A program made the position numbers and the translations under genes. The notes under the pieces were generated by a model, which was not told the origin of the DNA, did no database searches, and was given only the letters and a program-made list of their open reading frames with translations. Below, piece by piece: positions 1 to 7,098 of a stretch of DNA of 64,000 bases. Within the stretch, counting starts at the first letter, position 1. Each line of letters starts with the position of its first letter. Origin of the DNA: Nonomuraea maritima (GTDB taxonomy: Bacteria > Actinomycetota > Actinomycetes > Streptosporangiales > Streptosporangiaceae); NCBI RefSeq assembly GCF_900100395.1, contig NZ_FNFB01000003.1, positions 248,001 to 312,000 of the forward strand, read 5' to 3'.

Positions 1-422
1 CGGCGCTGGTGACCGGGCTTGTGCTGTTCCCCGCCGGGCCCGTGACGCTGCTGTCGGGCACCACGATCACCATGGCGGAAGGGCTGCTGCGGATCGCGCT
101 GGCCGTCGGCTACGTCGGCGCCGCGATGTCCGCCCTCGCGGCGGTCGCGCTCGCGATGTCGGCGTTCACCGAGGTGTCCATCGGGGCCATCGCCGCCACC
201 GTGGTGCTGGTCGTGCTCTGCCAGGTGCTGCGGGCCGTCCCCGCGCTGGACGCGGTGGCGCCCTACCTGCTGCCGACCTGGTTCATGAAGTTCGACGCGG
301 TGCTGCGCAGCCCGGTCGACTGGGCCGCGCTGGGCGAGGGCCTGCGGGCGTTCGGGGCGTACGTCGTGCTGTTCGGCTCGATCGCCTGGGCCCGCTTCTC
401 GGGCAAGGACATCACGTCCTGA
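1..422 (+). CDS. ABC-2 type transporter permease, C-terminal part (5' end outside window)
   Basis: The reading frame is open from the window edge, so this is the last ~140 residues of a longer protein. It shows at least three hydrophobic segments and ends with a short polar tail (WARFSGKDITS). That ending and the helix spacing resemble ABC-2 permeases of actinobacteria, which export drugs, lipids or other small molecules with a separate ATPase. The ATPase should lie upstream, outside the window. The assignment rests on hydrophobicity and the C-terminal pattern only, so the substrate is unknown. Confidence 0.6.
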   Translation, partial: ALVTGLVLFPAGPVTLLSGTTITMAEGLLRIALAVGYVGAAMSALAAVALAMSAFTEVSIGAIAATVVLVVLCQVLRAVPALDAVAPYLLPTWFMKFDAVLRSPVDWAALGEGLRAFGAYVVLFGSIAWARFSGKDITS

Positions 423-465
423 CCGCGCGTGCCGGGGCCACCCGCTCCCCGGCACGCGGGCGATG

Positions 466-1212
466 TCAGGCGGTGGGACGGCGGCGCAGGCCGACGACGC
501 CGACCACGACGCCGATCACGCCCACCACGAGCCCGGCCCCGCCGAGCAGGCGGGCCGTGCTGTCGGCCTGCGACGTCTCGGCCGCCGCGGCCGGCGCCGC
601 AGAGGCCGCCGCAGAGGCCGCCGCAGTGGGCGTCCCCGCGGCCGGGGCCGCGCTCGCCGGGGCGCCGTGGCCGCCGCCCGCCGCCGCGGGCACCAGCTTC
701 AGCAGCGGCGCCGGGTGCTCGGCCTCGCTGCCGTCGGCCTTCGGCGCGTCCGACCAGTCGACGACCTCGCCCCCGGAGTACGTCTGCTTCGTCGGGAAGA
801 AGAGCTGGTCGACGTCCGTGGGCAGCTTGCCCAGCGACACCTCGAACTCCTGGAACTCGCCCGGCTTGATCTCGCCGCCCGACCAGACGATCTTGGTGAC
901 GGCCTCGTCGAGATCGCCGTACTCGGTCTTGACGGGCGCGGGCAGCTTGCCCTCGGTGACCTGGACCTTCCAGCCGGGCACGGGCTTGACGGAGACGAAG
1001 GCGAGCGGGTGGTCGGTGGGCAGCGAGACCTCGACCTTGGTGGTCGAGGCGTCGTCACGCTCGTTCGGCACCCGGAAGGCGACCTTGCTGAACGAGCCCT
1101 GCTCGGCGCTGCCGGGCTGGATGCTGACGTGGGCGAGCGCGGGCAGCGCGAGGCCCGCGGTGAGTGCGGTGGTGGCGGCGAGCACGGTCGCCGCACGGCG
1201 GATGAAGGACAT
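466..1212 (-). CDS. ycnI: YcnI-like (DUF1775) secreted, membrane-anchored putative copper-binding protein
   Basis: A 248-aa protein. An N-terminal signal peptide (about residues 1-27) ends in ...ALPALA-HVSIQP, so the mature protein would begin with His. In the YcnI/DUF1775 family an N-terminal His after cleavage is a copper ligand. The DUF1775 beta-sandwich covers about residues 28-165. An Ala-rich linker and one C-terminal transmembrane helix (about 222-241) followed by RRR suggest extracytoplasmic anchoring. It lies 47 bp downstream of a membrane protein on the same strand, probably in one operon. YcnI proteins are linked to copper handling at the membrane. No CopC or CopD domain protein is recognisable next to it. 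Confidence 0.88.
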   Translation of the reverse strand: MSFIRRAATVLAATTALTAGLALPALAHVSIQPGSAEQGSFSKVAFRVPNERDDASTTKVEVSLPTDHPLAFVSVKPVPGWKVQVTEGKLPAPVKTEYGDLDEAVTKIVWSGGEIKPGEFQEFEVSLGKLPTDVDQLFFPTKQTYSGGEVVDWSDAPKADGSEAEHPAPLLKLVPAAAGGGHGAPASAAPAAGTPTAAASAAASAAPAAAAETSQADSTARLLGGAGLVVGVIGVVVGVVGLRRRPTA

Positions 1213-1259
1213 GCGAGATCTCCACTTGGTCTCAGGGATGGAACAGGGGTGTCAGACGG

Positions 1260-1802
1260 TCAGGCGGGAAGTGGAGGACCACGCCTGGCCAGTTGATGCC
1301 GGAACTCCGGCTGTGGAGGAACCACCCGGGTGCGGACGACCGGCGGGCAGGGACGCACGGCCGCCACGGTCGCCGGCGCCGGCAGGAGCACGGGGAGGCG
1401 CCTGCCGAGGCGGCGCAGCACCGCCCAGAGCGCGGCCTCGCCCCGCGACAGCCACAGACCGGTGATCACGGTGGCCGTCAGGTGGGTGAGCAGCATGCCG
1501 GTGCCGACCGCCAGGCCGCCGTGCGCGTGCCCGTGCACCGAGACGTAGCCGGCGCCCTCTCCTGCGAACAGTTCGTGCAGCCCGATCTGCACCCCGATCA
1601 GCGTGACGTTGATCGTGCCCGCCGAACGCTCGCGGCCGCACAGCCCGAGGCCCAGCGCGGCCACCACGGCGAGCCCGAGCCCGGCGGTGCCCGGATCGGG
1701 AGCCTCGCCCCCGCCGAGCAGGTGGGCGAACGCGGCCAGCATCACACAGACGGCGGCGAAGGCGGCCGTCCGCGCGAGCCGGAGAGGTAGGTGCGCACGC
1801 AT
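1260..1802 (-). CDS. Membrane protein of unknown function, upstream partner of YcnI
   Basis: A 180-aa protein. I start it at the ATG giving MRAHLPLRLA; an upstream in-frame ATG would add a non-hydrophobic stretch that looks like promoter DNA. About four hydrophobic segments are visible. A loop contains VSVHGHAHGG, a cluster of three His followed by another membrane segment with TGMLLTHL. The tail is Pro/Arg-rich and cytoplasmic-like. Its position just upstream of ycnI and its His-rich membrane loop make a metal-related role plausible, but I recognise no defined family. Confidence 0.7.
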   Translation of the reverse strand: MRAHLPLRLARTAAFAAVCVMLAAFAHLLGGGEAPDPGTAGLGLAVVAALGLGLCGRERSAGTINVTLIGVQIGLHELFAGEGAGYVSVHGHAHGGLAVGTGMLLTHLTATVITGLWLSRGEAALWAVLRRLGRRLPVLLPAPATVAAVRPCPPVVRTRVVPPQPEFRHQLARRGPPLPA

Positions 1803-1836
1803 GGGTCCGCCCCATGTTCTCACGGTGCCGGAACTC

Positions 1837-1865
1837 TTGAGACGTTGTGCGCCAAGCTGGACAAT
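1837..1865 (+). promoter_or_regulatory. Predicted housekeeping-type promoter for the 1923 gene
   Basis: TTGAGA and GACAAT are separated by exactly 17 bp on the plus strand, close to the consensus used by the principal sigma factor. It lies about 58 bp before the GTG start of the next gene and overlaps the 5' region of the divergent membrane-protein gene. Confidence 0.4.
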
Positions 1866-1922
1866 GGCTGCGCCGTAAGCGGCATTTGTCGCTATGGTCG
1901 TCCCCACCACGTTGACATTGAG

Positions 1923-2402
1923 GTGAGAACGTTGCGGCACTTGGGTGGATTACTTGTCGGCATCGTGGTGACCGCGGCGCTGCTCGGAGGTGGTGGCTGG
2001 GCCGTCCAGCAGGCCCTCGTCAATGCCGCGCAGAGCTCGCCCGACCCGCAGGTCGTCTGGATCAGCCTCGGCTCGATGGCCGCCGTCGGTCTGGTCCTCG
2101 GCCTGGTGGTGGCGGGCCGCATCTCGCCGATGGCGACGTTCGTGCCGTCGATGGTGCTGCTGGCCTGGACGGTGGTCTACGCCCTCGACGTGAACCGGGC
2201 GATGTCCTTCATCCCCGCGGAGCCGTCGTACCACCGGGCGCTCCTGGACGCCGGCAACGGCAGTCGCACGTTGCTCATCACGGGCGTGTACGCCCTGCTC
2301 GGCGTGGCCCTGTTCATCCCCGTGCTGATGCCCTCGCGCTGGTCACGCCGCGAGGAGCTGGACGACGACTACGAGAGCACGCAGGAGAGCGGCTACTACT
2401 GA
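1923..2402 (+). CDS. Small conserved membrane protein, function unknown
   Basis: A 159-aa protein with about four hydrophobic segments (LGGLLVGIVVTAALLGGGGW; VWISLGSMAAVGLVLGLVV; FVPSMVLLAWTVVYALDV; LLITGVYALLGVALFIPVLM). It ends in an acidic tail, EELDDDYESTQESGYY. I start it at GTG 1923; a TTG at 1932 sits behind the better ribosome-binding sequence AGGTGAG and is an alternative. Residues before 1923 in this frame are polar and unlikely to be coding. The 3' end overlaps the convergent ABC ATPase gene by 7 bp. I do not recognise a characterised family. Confidence 0.75.
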   Translation: MRTLRHLGGLLVGIVVTAALLGGGGWAVQQALVNAAQSSPDPQVVWISLGSMAAVGLVLGLVVAGRISPMATFVPSMVLLAWTVVYALDVNRAMSFIPAEPSYHRALLDAGNGSRTLLITGVYALLGVALFIPVLMPSRWSRREELDDDYESTQESGYY

Positions 2403-3166
2403 CGCGCCACGTCGCCCGGAGGGCGGGCGCCGCCGGTGTAGAGGCGGGTCACGACGTCCTCGATCGACGACTGGCCAGGCGCGGTGGCCATCAGCTGTTC
2501 CAGGCTGCCGTCGAAGGCCAGCCGCCCGTGGTCGATGAGCACGACCCGGCGGCACAGTCGCTCGACGTCGACCAGGTCATGCGTGGTCAGCAGCACGGTC
2601 GTGCCGCGCTCGGTGTTGACCCGCCGCAGGAAGTCGCGGATGCCGGCCTTGCTCACCACGTCGAGCCCGATCGTGGGCTCGTCCAGCACCAGGACGTCGG
2701 GGGCGTGCAGCAGCGCCGCCGCGAGGTCGCCCCGCATGCGCTGGCCCAGGCTGAGCTGGCGCACGGGCGTGCGGAGGAACGCGCCGAGATCGAGCGTCTC
2801 GGTCAGCTCATCGAGGCGAGACCGGAACAACCCCCGATCTACTTTGTAAAGGTGCCGGCACAGTTCGAAGCTGTCCAGCAGCGGCAGGTCCCACCACAGC
2901 GTCGTCCGCTGCCCGAACACCACCCCGATGCGCCGCGCCACGGTGGTGCGCCGGCGCGCCGGGTCGAGGCCGGCCATCCTGACCGTTCCCGAGGTGGGGG
3001 TGAGGATGCCGCAGAGCATCTTGATCGTGGTGGACTTGCCCGCGCCGTTGGGGCCGAGGCAGCCGACGAACTCGCCGGCGGCCACGGAGAACGAGAGGTC
3101 GCGTACGGCATGGACGACGTTCCGCCTGACCTTGAACGTGCGTCCCGCGCGGTCGAGCCGGATCAT
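2396..3166 (-). CDS. ABC transporter ATP-binding protein (COG4586-like exporter ATPase)
   Basis: A 256-aa nucleotide-binding domain. It has Walker A (GPNGAGKST, about residues 38-46), a Q-loop region (VFGQRTTLWWDLP), the signature LSLGQRMRGDLAAALLH, Walker B VLVLDEPTIGLD and the switch His in LLTTHDLVDVERL. The aromatic GQRTTLWWDLP segment is typical of the COG4586 group, which pairs with ABC2_membrane_6 permeases. It is the last gene of a three-gene minus-strand operon, 6 bp after the permease at 3173. Export of an unknown substrate is expected. Confidence 0.9.
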   Translation of the reverse strand: MIRLDRAGRTFKVRRNVVHAVRDLSFSVAAGEFVGCLGPNGAGKSTTIKMLCGILTPTSGTVRMAGLDPARRRTTVARRIGVVFGQRTTLWWDLPLLDSFELCRHLYKVDRGLFRSRLDELTETLDLGAFLRTPVRQLSLGQRMRGDLAAALLHAPDVLVLDEPTIGLDVVSKAGIRDFLRRVNTERGTTVLLTTHDLVDVERLCRRVVLIDHGRLAFDGSLEQLMATAPGQSSIEDVVTRLYTGGARPPGDVARQ

Positions 3167-3172
3167 GGCAGG

Positions 3173-3961
3173 TCAACTCCCCGTGGATCGGTAGTGGCGG
3201 ACGCCCTGCCGCCAGGCCGCCATGGCCGCCAGGGCGAGGACGAGCGCGGCGACGGGACCGAGGAAACGCAGGGCTTCCGGCGTGCCGAACGGGTCGTCGC
3301 GGCCGAGCACGTACAGGCCGGGCTGCCAGTTGACGAAGGCGAGCGGGAGCACGTACGTGACGCCCAGGACCAGCTCGCGGGAGTAGACGGCGAGCGGGTA
3401 CTGGGTGAGCTGCTGGCCGCCGTAGGTGAAGGTGTTGACCACCTCGGGCGCGTCGGTGAGCAGGAACTGCAGCGCCCCGGCGAGGGTCCAGAGCGAGCCG
3501 AAGATCACCATTCCGGTGGCCACCATGACGGCGATCATCCAGCCGCGGTCCCAGCCGACGCCGAGCGCGGTCACGGCGTGGCCGAGCACGAGGACGGCCT
3601 GCACGATGCGGCCGATCCGCGTGGGGTTGAACCGGTCGGCGGCCAGCTGCACCCACGCGCCGATCGGCCTGATGAGGAACGTGTCGAAGGTGCCGGCCTT
3701 GATGTGCGCGCTGACCCGGTCAAGGTTGCCGACGAGCATGTCGCACAGGGTGAAGGACAGGCTCGCCGCGCCGTACAGCAGGAGGACCTCGTCGCGGGTG
3801 AACCCGGCGAGCGCCGTGGTGTTGGCGAAGACGACGAGGATCACGGCGACGTCGACGGCGGCCACGACGAAGCCGAGCAGCACCATCAGCGCGAACGAGC
3901 CCCGGTAGGCGGCCGCGGCGCGAGTCCAGGTCCAGGCCAGCAGCGCGTACGTCCTAACCAC
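3173..3961 (-). CDS. ABC-2 family permease (ABC2_membrane_6), second subunit
   Basis: A 262-aa integral membrane protein with about six hydrophobic segments. LLLYGAASLSFTLCDMLVGNLDRVSAHIKAGTFDTFLIRP is the family's hallmark region and predicts an amphipathic coupling segment with the ATPase. It overlaps the upstream permease by 8 bp and is followed 6 bp later by the ATPase, so the three are translationally linked. Substrate unknown. Confidence 0.88.
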   Translation of the reverse strand: MVRTYALLAWTWTRAAAAYRGSFALMVLLGFVVAAVDVAVILVVFANTTALAGFTRDEVLLLYGAASLSFTLCDMLVGNLDRVSAHIKAGTFDTFLIRPIGAWVQLAADRFNPTRIGRIVQAVLVLGHAVTALGVGWDRGWMIAVMVATGMVIFGSLWTLAGALQFLLTDAPEVVNTFTYGGQQLTQYPLAVYSRELVLGVTYVLPLAFVNWQPGLYVLGRDDPFGTPEALRFLGPVAALVLALAAMAAWRQGVRHYRSTGS

Positions 3962-4799
3962 CCTGGATCACCACCTTGTGGCGGACCGCCCGGGTGGCGA
4001 GCGCGCCGAACCCCATCAGGGCGGCGGCCCAGAACGCCTGAAGGGCGAGCGTCTCCGGCACGGACGCCTTGCCGAGATAGAGGTCGGTGGGCAGCTGCAC
4101 CATCGCCGCCCACGGCAGCGACGTCGCCAGGTCGCCGAGCCGGCCGGGGAAGAGGTGCAGGGGCACCATCATGCCGCTGAAGAACGTGGTCAGCACCAGC
4201 GACAGGACGGCGACGCCGCGGTCGTCCTGCAGCCAGCAGACCGACAGCGCGATCAGGTAGCGCCAGGCGAAGCTGACGACCAGCGCGAGCGCGAACCCGG
4301 CCGCGAACGCCGCCCATCGGCCGGCGTCGGCGGGCACGACGATGCCGAAGAGGGCGGCGCCGAGCAGCATCGGCGGGAGGCTGCGGACCGCGAACAGGTA
4401 GGCGGCCCTGCCGACGTCCTCGGCGAGCGTCCAGAGCTGCAAAGGCGCGGGACGGACGAGGTCGAGCGCGATGTCGCCGCTGCGGATGCGTTCGGGCAGC
4501 GTCAGGCCGCCACCGAAGAGCTGCATCGGGCCGATGAGCGCCTGCGTGACGAAGCAGAAGGTGACGGCGTCGGCCACGTCGTAGCCGGCCAGCCCTGGGC
4601 GGGCCTGCCAGAGCGCGATGAGGACGTACGCGCGCAGCACGCCGAACACGCTGTTGGTGAACGCGCCGGCGAGTGCGGCCCCGGCATAGGCGGCGTGTTT
4701 GCGAAACCCGTACCGGACGAGGCGGGCGTAGAGGGACGGCGTCGCGCACCTCCTGTGGCGAAGTGGTGGCGGAACGTGACGGGTTCGGGCACGGTTCAC
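3954..4799 (-). CDS. ABC-2 family permease, first subunit; start codon uncertain
   Basis: A membrane protein of about 260-280 aa with six hydrophobic segments and the paired-subunit motif FCFVTQALIGPMQLFGGG...LPERIRSGDIALDLVRP. The family N-terminus (LYARLVRYGFRKHAAY) has no ATG, GTG or TTG near it in this frame. The nearest is GTG at 4799, used here, which adds a basic 19-residue stretch and has no ribosome-binding site. A perfect AGGAGG lies 6 nt before an in-frame ACG at 4742, exactly where the family start is expected. A non-canonical ACG start, or a sequencing error, is therefore possible. It is the first gene of the exporter operon. Confidence 0.82.
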   Translation of the reverse strand: MNRARTRHVPPPLRHRRCATPSLYARLVRYGFRKHAAYAGAALAGAFTNSVFGVLRAYVLIALWQARPGLAGYDVADAVTFCFVTQALIGPMQLFGGGLTLPERIRSGDIALDLVRPAPLQLWTLAEDVGRAAYLFAVRSLPPMLLGAALFGIVVPADAGRWAAFAAGFALALVVSFAWRYLIALSVCWLQDDRGVAVLSLVLTTFFSGMMVPLHLFPGRLGDLATSLPWAAMVQLPTDLYLGKASVPETLALQAFWAAALMGFGALATRAVRHKVVIQGG

Positions 4800-4968
4800 C
4801 GAGTGGAAACACCGGATTATCGGCCGCCGCGGGCCGCTCCCGCAACGGAATAGTGCGGGACGGCGCTCCCTGGGCAGGTGACGAGGACGGCTCCGGGGGA
4901 AGCGGAAGGGGGTCCGCTCAGGCAGGCGTGTCACACCGCAGAAACAGCCGCGTAAGGGACGAGATACT

Positions 4969-4980
4969 TACTGGTCGGTA
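4969..4980. promoter_or_regulatory. TetR-type operator-like imperfect palindrome
   Basis: TACTGGTCGGTA is a 12-bp imperfect palindrome (four of six base pairs symmetric) resembling operators of TetR-family repressors. It lies 42 bp before the esterase start. No TetR gene is adjacent, so the regulator, if any, is elsewhere. Weak evidence. Confidence 0.25.
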
Positions 4981-5022
4981 GGACGATGTTGAAGGGGGAA
5001 CAACAATCCTTGGAGGGTCGAT

Positions 5023-6000
5023 ATGGGGATCGACAAGGATATGGTTCCGGACTACCCCATGAGCTGGCAGGCCCGAGCGCTGATCGGGCTCATGTGGGGC
5101 ACCTTGAAGCCGGCGTCCACCCTGCTGATGCGCCATCCGCTCGCGCTGGCCGGGGCGGCCCGGCTCGGTGACCTCGCGCGACTGGTCCAGGTCCCCGCTC
5201 CCGCGGGCGTCTCACTCAAGCAGGAGGTCTTCACCGCGTGCGGCGGCGAGTGGGTCCGCGGCGGTGACGTGCTCGACGAGCGCAAGGTGGTGCTGTACTT
5301 CCACGGCGGCGGCTACTTCTCCTGCTCGCCGTGCACGCACCGGTCCATCACGTGGCGGCTGTCGGCCGTCGCCGGGCGGCCGGTGCTGGCGCTGGACTAC
5401 CGGCAGGGGCCGGTGCACAAACTGGCCGACTCGCTGACCGACGCGCTGGACGCGTACGAGTGCCTGCTGAGCCGGGGGCACGCGGCAGAGGACATCATCG
5501 TGGCGGGTGACTCCGCGGGCGGCCACCTCACCCTGGCGACCCTGCTGGCGTTGCGCGACCGCGAGATGCCGCTCCCTTCGGCGGCGATCTGCATGTCGCC
5601 GTGGGCCGACCTGACCGACAGCCCGCGGCGGGAGAACCGGTGGCAGGACCCGATGCTGCCCGCGAGCCGGGTGCGCTGGCTGGCGCGGCGCTGGACGTCG
5701 GGGCTCGACCCGCGCGACCCGCTCGTCTCGCCGGTGCACGGCGACTTCACGGGACTGCCGCCGTTGATGATCGTGACGGGCTCGACCGAGGTGCTGCGCG
5801 ACGAGGCGAGGCGCGTGGCGCAGCGGGCGCGCGAGGCGCGGGTGCCGGTCTGGTACGAGGAGTGGCCGCGGATGCCGCACGTCTTCCCGATCCTGGCGGA
5901 CGTGGTGCCGGAGGCGCGGATGGCGTTCCGCCACATGTCGCAGTTCCTGGGAGCGGTGGCGGAACGCGAGGGGTCGGTGGGGGGCACGGCGGCCGCGTGA
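5023..6000 (+). CDS. Alpha/beta hydrolase, HSL-family carboxylesterase/lipase
   Basis: A 325-aa cytoplasmic hydrolase of the hormone-sensitive-lipase family. The oxyanion-hole motif HGGGYF is at residues 94-99 and the nucleophile is Ser164 in GDSAGGH. The probable acid is Asp260 (TEVLRDEAR) and the catalytic His is His286 (RMPHVFP). Length and motif order match bacterial HSL esterases that hydrolyse short to medium acyl esters. No signal peptide is present. The ATG start follows GGAGG by about 8 nt. It is a single gene with a TetR-like operator candidate upstream; the natural substrate cannot be told. Confidence 0.9.
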   Translation: MGIDKDMVPDYPMSWQARALIGLMWGTLKPASTLLMRHPLALAGAARLGDLARLVQVPAPAGVSLKQEVFTACGGEWVRGGDVLDERKVVLYFHGGGYFSCSPCTHRSITWRLSAVAGRPVLALDYRQGPVHKLADSLTDALDAYECLLSRGHAAEDIIVAGDSAGGHLTLATLLALRDREMPLPSAAICMSPWADLTDSPRRENRWQDPMLPASRVRWLARRWTSGLDPRDPLVSPVHGDFTGLPPLMIVTGSTEVLRDEARRVAQRAREARVPVWYEEWPRMPHVFPILADVVPEARMAFRHMSQFLGAVAEREGSVGGTAAA

Positions 6001-6055
6001 CCCGTGCCCCGCTTTGTCGGGATTCTCTTACGTCCGGGCCGGCGAGCAGTGTAAG

Positions 6056-6069
6056 TTAGGTATGCCTAA
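6056..6069 (+). promoter_or_regulatory. Iron-box-like palindrome (IdeR/DmdR type) before the siderophore-interacting gene
   Basis: TTAGG (6056-6060) and CCTAA (6065-6069) form a perfect inverted repeat around TATG. The sequence resembles the 19-bp actinobacterial iron box, whose outer and inner half-sites are built from TTAGG, but the spacing here fits only partly. It overlaps an in-frame ATG at 6062, which argues that translation starts later. Its place directly before a siderophore-utilisation gene supports iron repression. Confidence 0.5.
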
Positions 6070-6097
6070 GTACCGTTCGTCAGGGGGATGGATCATC

Positions 6098-6934
6098 GTG
6101 GCCGGAAAGCCCAGGAAGCACCATCGGGGCGTCGTGCAGCGTACCGAGCGCATCTCGCGCACCATGGTGCGGGTCGTGCTCGGCGGCGACGGGCTCGCGG
6201 AGTTCGCCACCTCAGGGCTGACCGACCACTACGTCAAGCTGGTCTTCCCGTACGAGGGCGTCGAGTACCCCGAGCCGCTCAACGTGCAGACCTGCCACGA
6301 GACCATGCCGCGCGAGCTGTGGCCGCGGCTGCGCACCTACACCGTGCGCGCCTGGGACCCCGAGGTGCGCGAGCTGACGCTCGACTTCGTGGTGCACGGC
6401 GACGAGGGGCTGGCGGGCCCGTGGGCCGAGCGCGCCGTTCCGGGTGACGAGGTGGTGATGATGGGCCCCGGCGGCGGGTACGCGCCCGCGCCCGACGCCG
6501 ACTGGCATCTCATGGTGGGCGACCTCAGCGCGCTCCCCGCCATCGCCGCGTCGCTGGAGGCGCTGCCGGCGGGCGCGCCCGCGCACGTGTTCGTCGAGGT
6601 GGACGGCCCCGAGGACGAGCAGGAGACGAAGACCGCCGGTGACGCCAGGATCTCGTGGATCCACCGGGGCGGGCGTCCCGTGGGCGAGCGGCTCGTGCGG
6701 GCGGTGCGCGACCTGGAGTTCCCCGGGGGACGGGTGCACGCGTTCGTGCACGGCGAGGCCGGGTTCGTCAAGGAGCTGCGCCGCCACCTGCGGGTCGACC
6801 GGGGCGTGGGGCTCGACCAGCTGTCCATCTCGGGTTACTGGCGGAGGGGCGTCGACGACGAGGCGTGGCGGGCGGTCAAGCGCGACTGGAACCGTCGGGT
6901 GGAGGAAGAGGAGGCTGCCGCGATCGCCTCCTGA
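6098..6934 (+). CDS. Siderophore-interacting protein, FAD-dependent ferric-siderophore reductase (ViuB/SIP family)
   Basis: A 278-aa protein. The N-terminal FAD-binding domain (about 1-130) has the flavin motif RLRTYTVRAWDPEVRELTLDFVVHG followed by GPWAERAVPGDEV. The C-terminal SIP/NAD(P)H-binding domain carries VGDLSALPAIAASLEALP and ends with SISGYWRRGVDDEAWRAVKRDW, the characteristic tail of the family. Members release iron from siderophores by reduction in the cytoplasm. I chose GTG 6098, preceded by AGGGGG, because the earlier ATG at 6062 lies inside the iron-box palindrome. No siderophore transporter is adjacent. Regulation by an IdeR-like repressor is likely. Confidence 0.9.
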   Translation: MAGKPRKHHRGVVQRTERISRTMVRVVLGGDGLAEFATSGLTDHYVKLVFPYEGVEYPEPLNVQTCHETMPRELWPRLRTYTVRAWDPEVRELTLDFVVHGDEGLAGPWAERAVPGDEVVMMGPGGGYAPAPDADWHLMVGDLSALPAIAASLEALPAGAPAHVFVEVDGPEDEQETKTAGDARISWIHRGGRPVGERLVRAVRDLEFPGGRVHAFVHGEAGFVKELRRHLRVDRGVGLDQLSISGYWRRGVDDEAWRAVKRDWNRRVEEEEAAAIAS

Positions 6935-6984
6935 TCGCCACGTTTCACCACTTCAGACCGCCTGATCCCACTATTTACTGACTT

Positions 6985-7027
6985 AAGGGGTACGACAGTC
7001 TTACCTCCAATACCCCTTCCGTAAGAC
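6985..7027 (+). repeat. Two interlocked inverted repeats (pseudoknot topology) in the kinase leader
   Basis: AAGGGGTA (6985-6992) pairs exactly with TACCCCTT (7011-7018). GTCTTAC (6998-7004) pairs exactly with GTAAGAC (7021-7027). The two stems interleave, giving an H-type pseudoknot topology as RNA, or two overlapping operators as DNA. A further exact repeat, CGGCCA/TGGCCG, lies at 7050-7055 and 7065-7070, just before the kinase start. The only gene this leader could serve is the kinase at 7099. Confidence 0.55.
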
Positions 7028-7098
7028 ATGCGAAAAGCCTCCGCGGATGCGGCCACAGTGTGCATGGCCGGAGACCGCAGACTCGAGAGGCGAACCGG

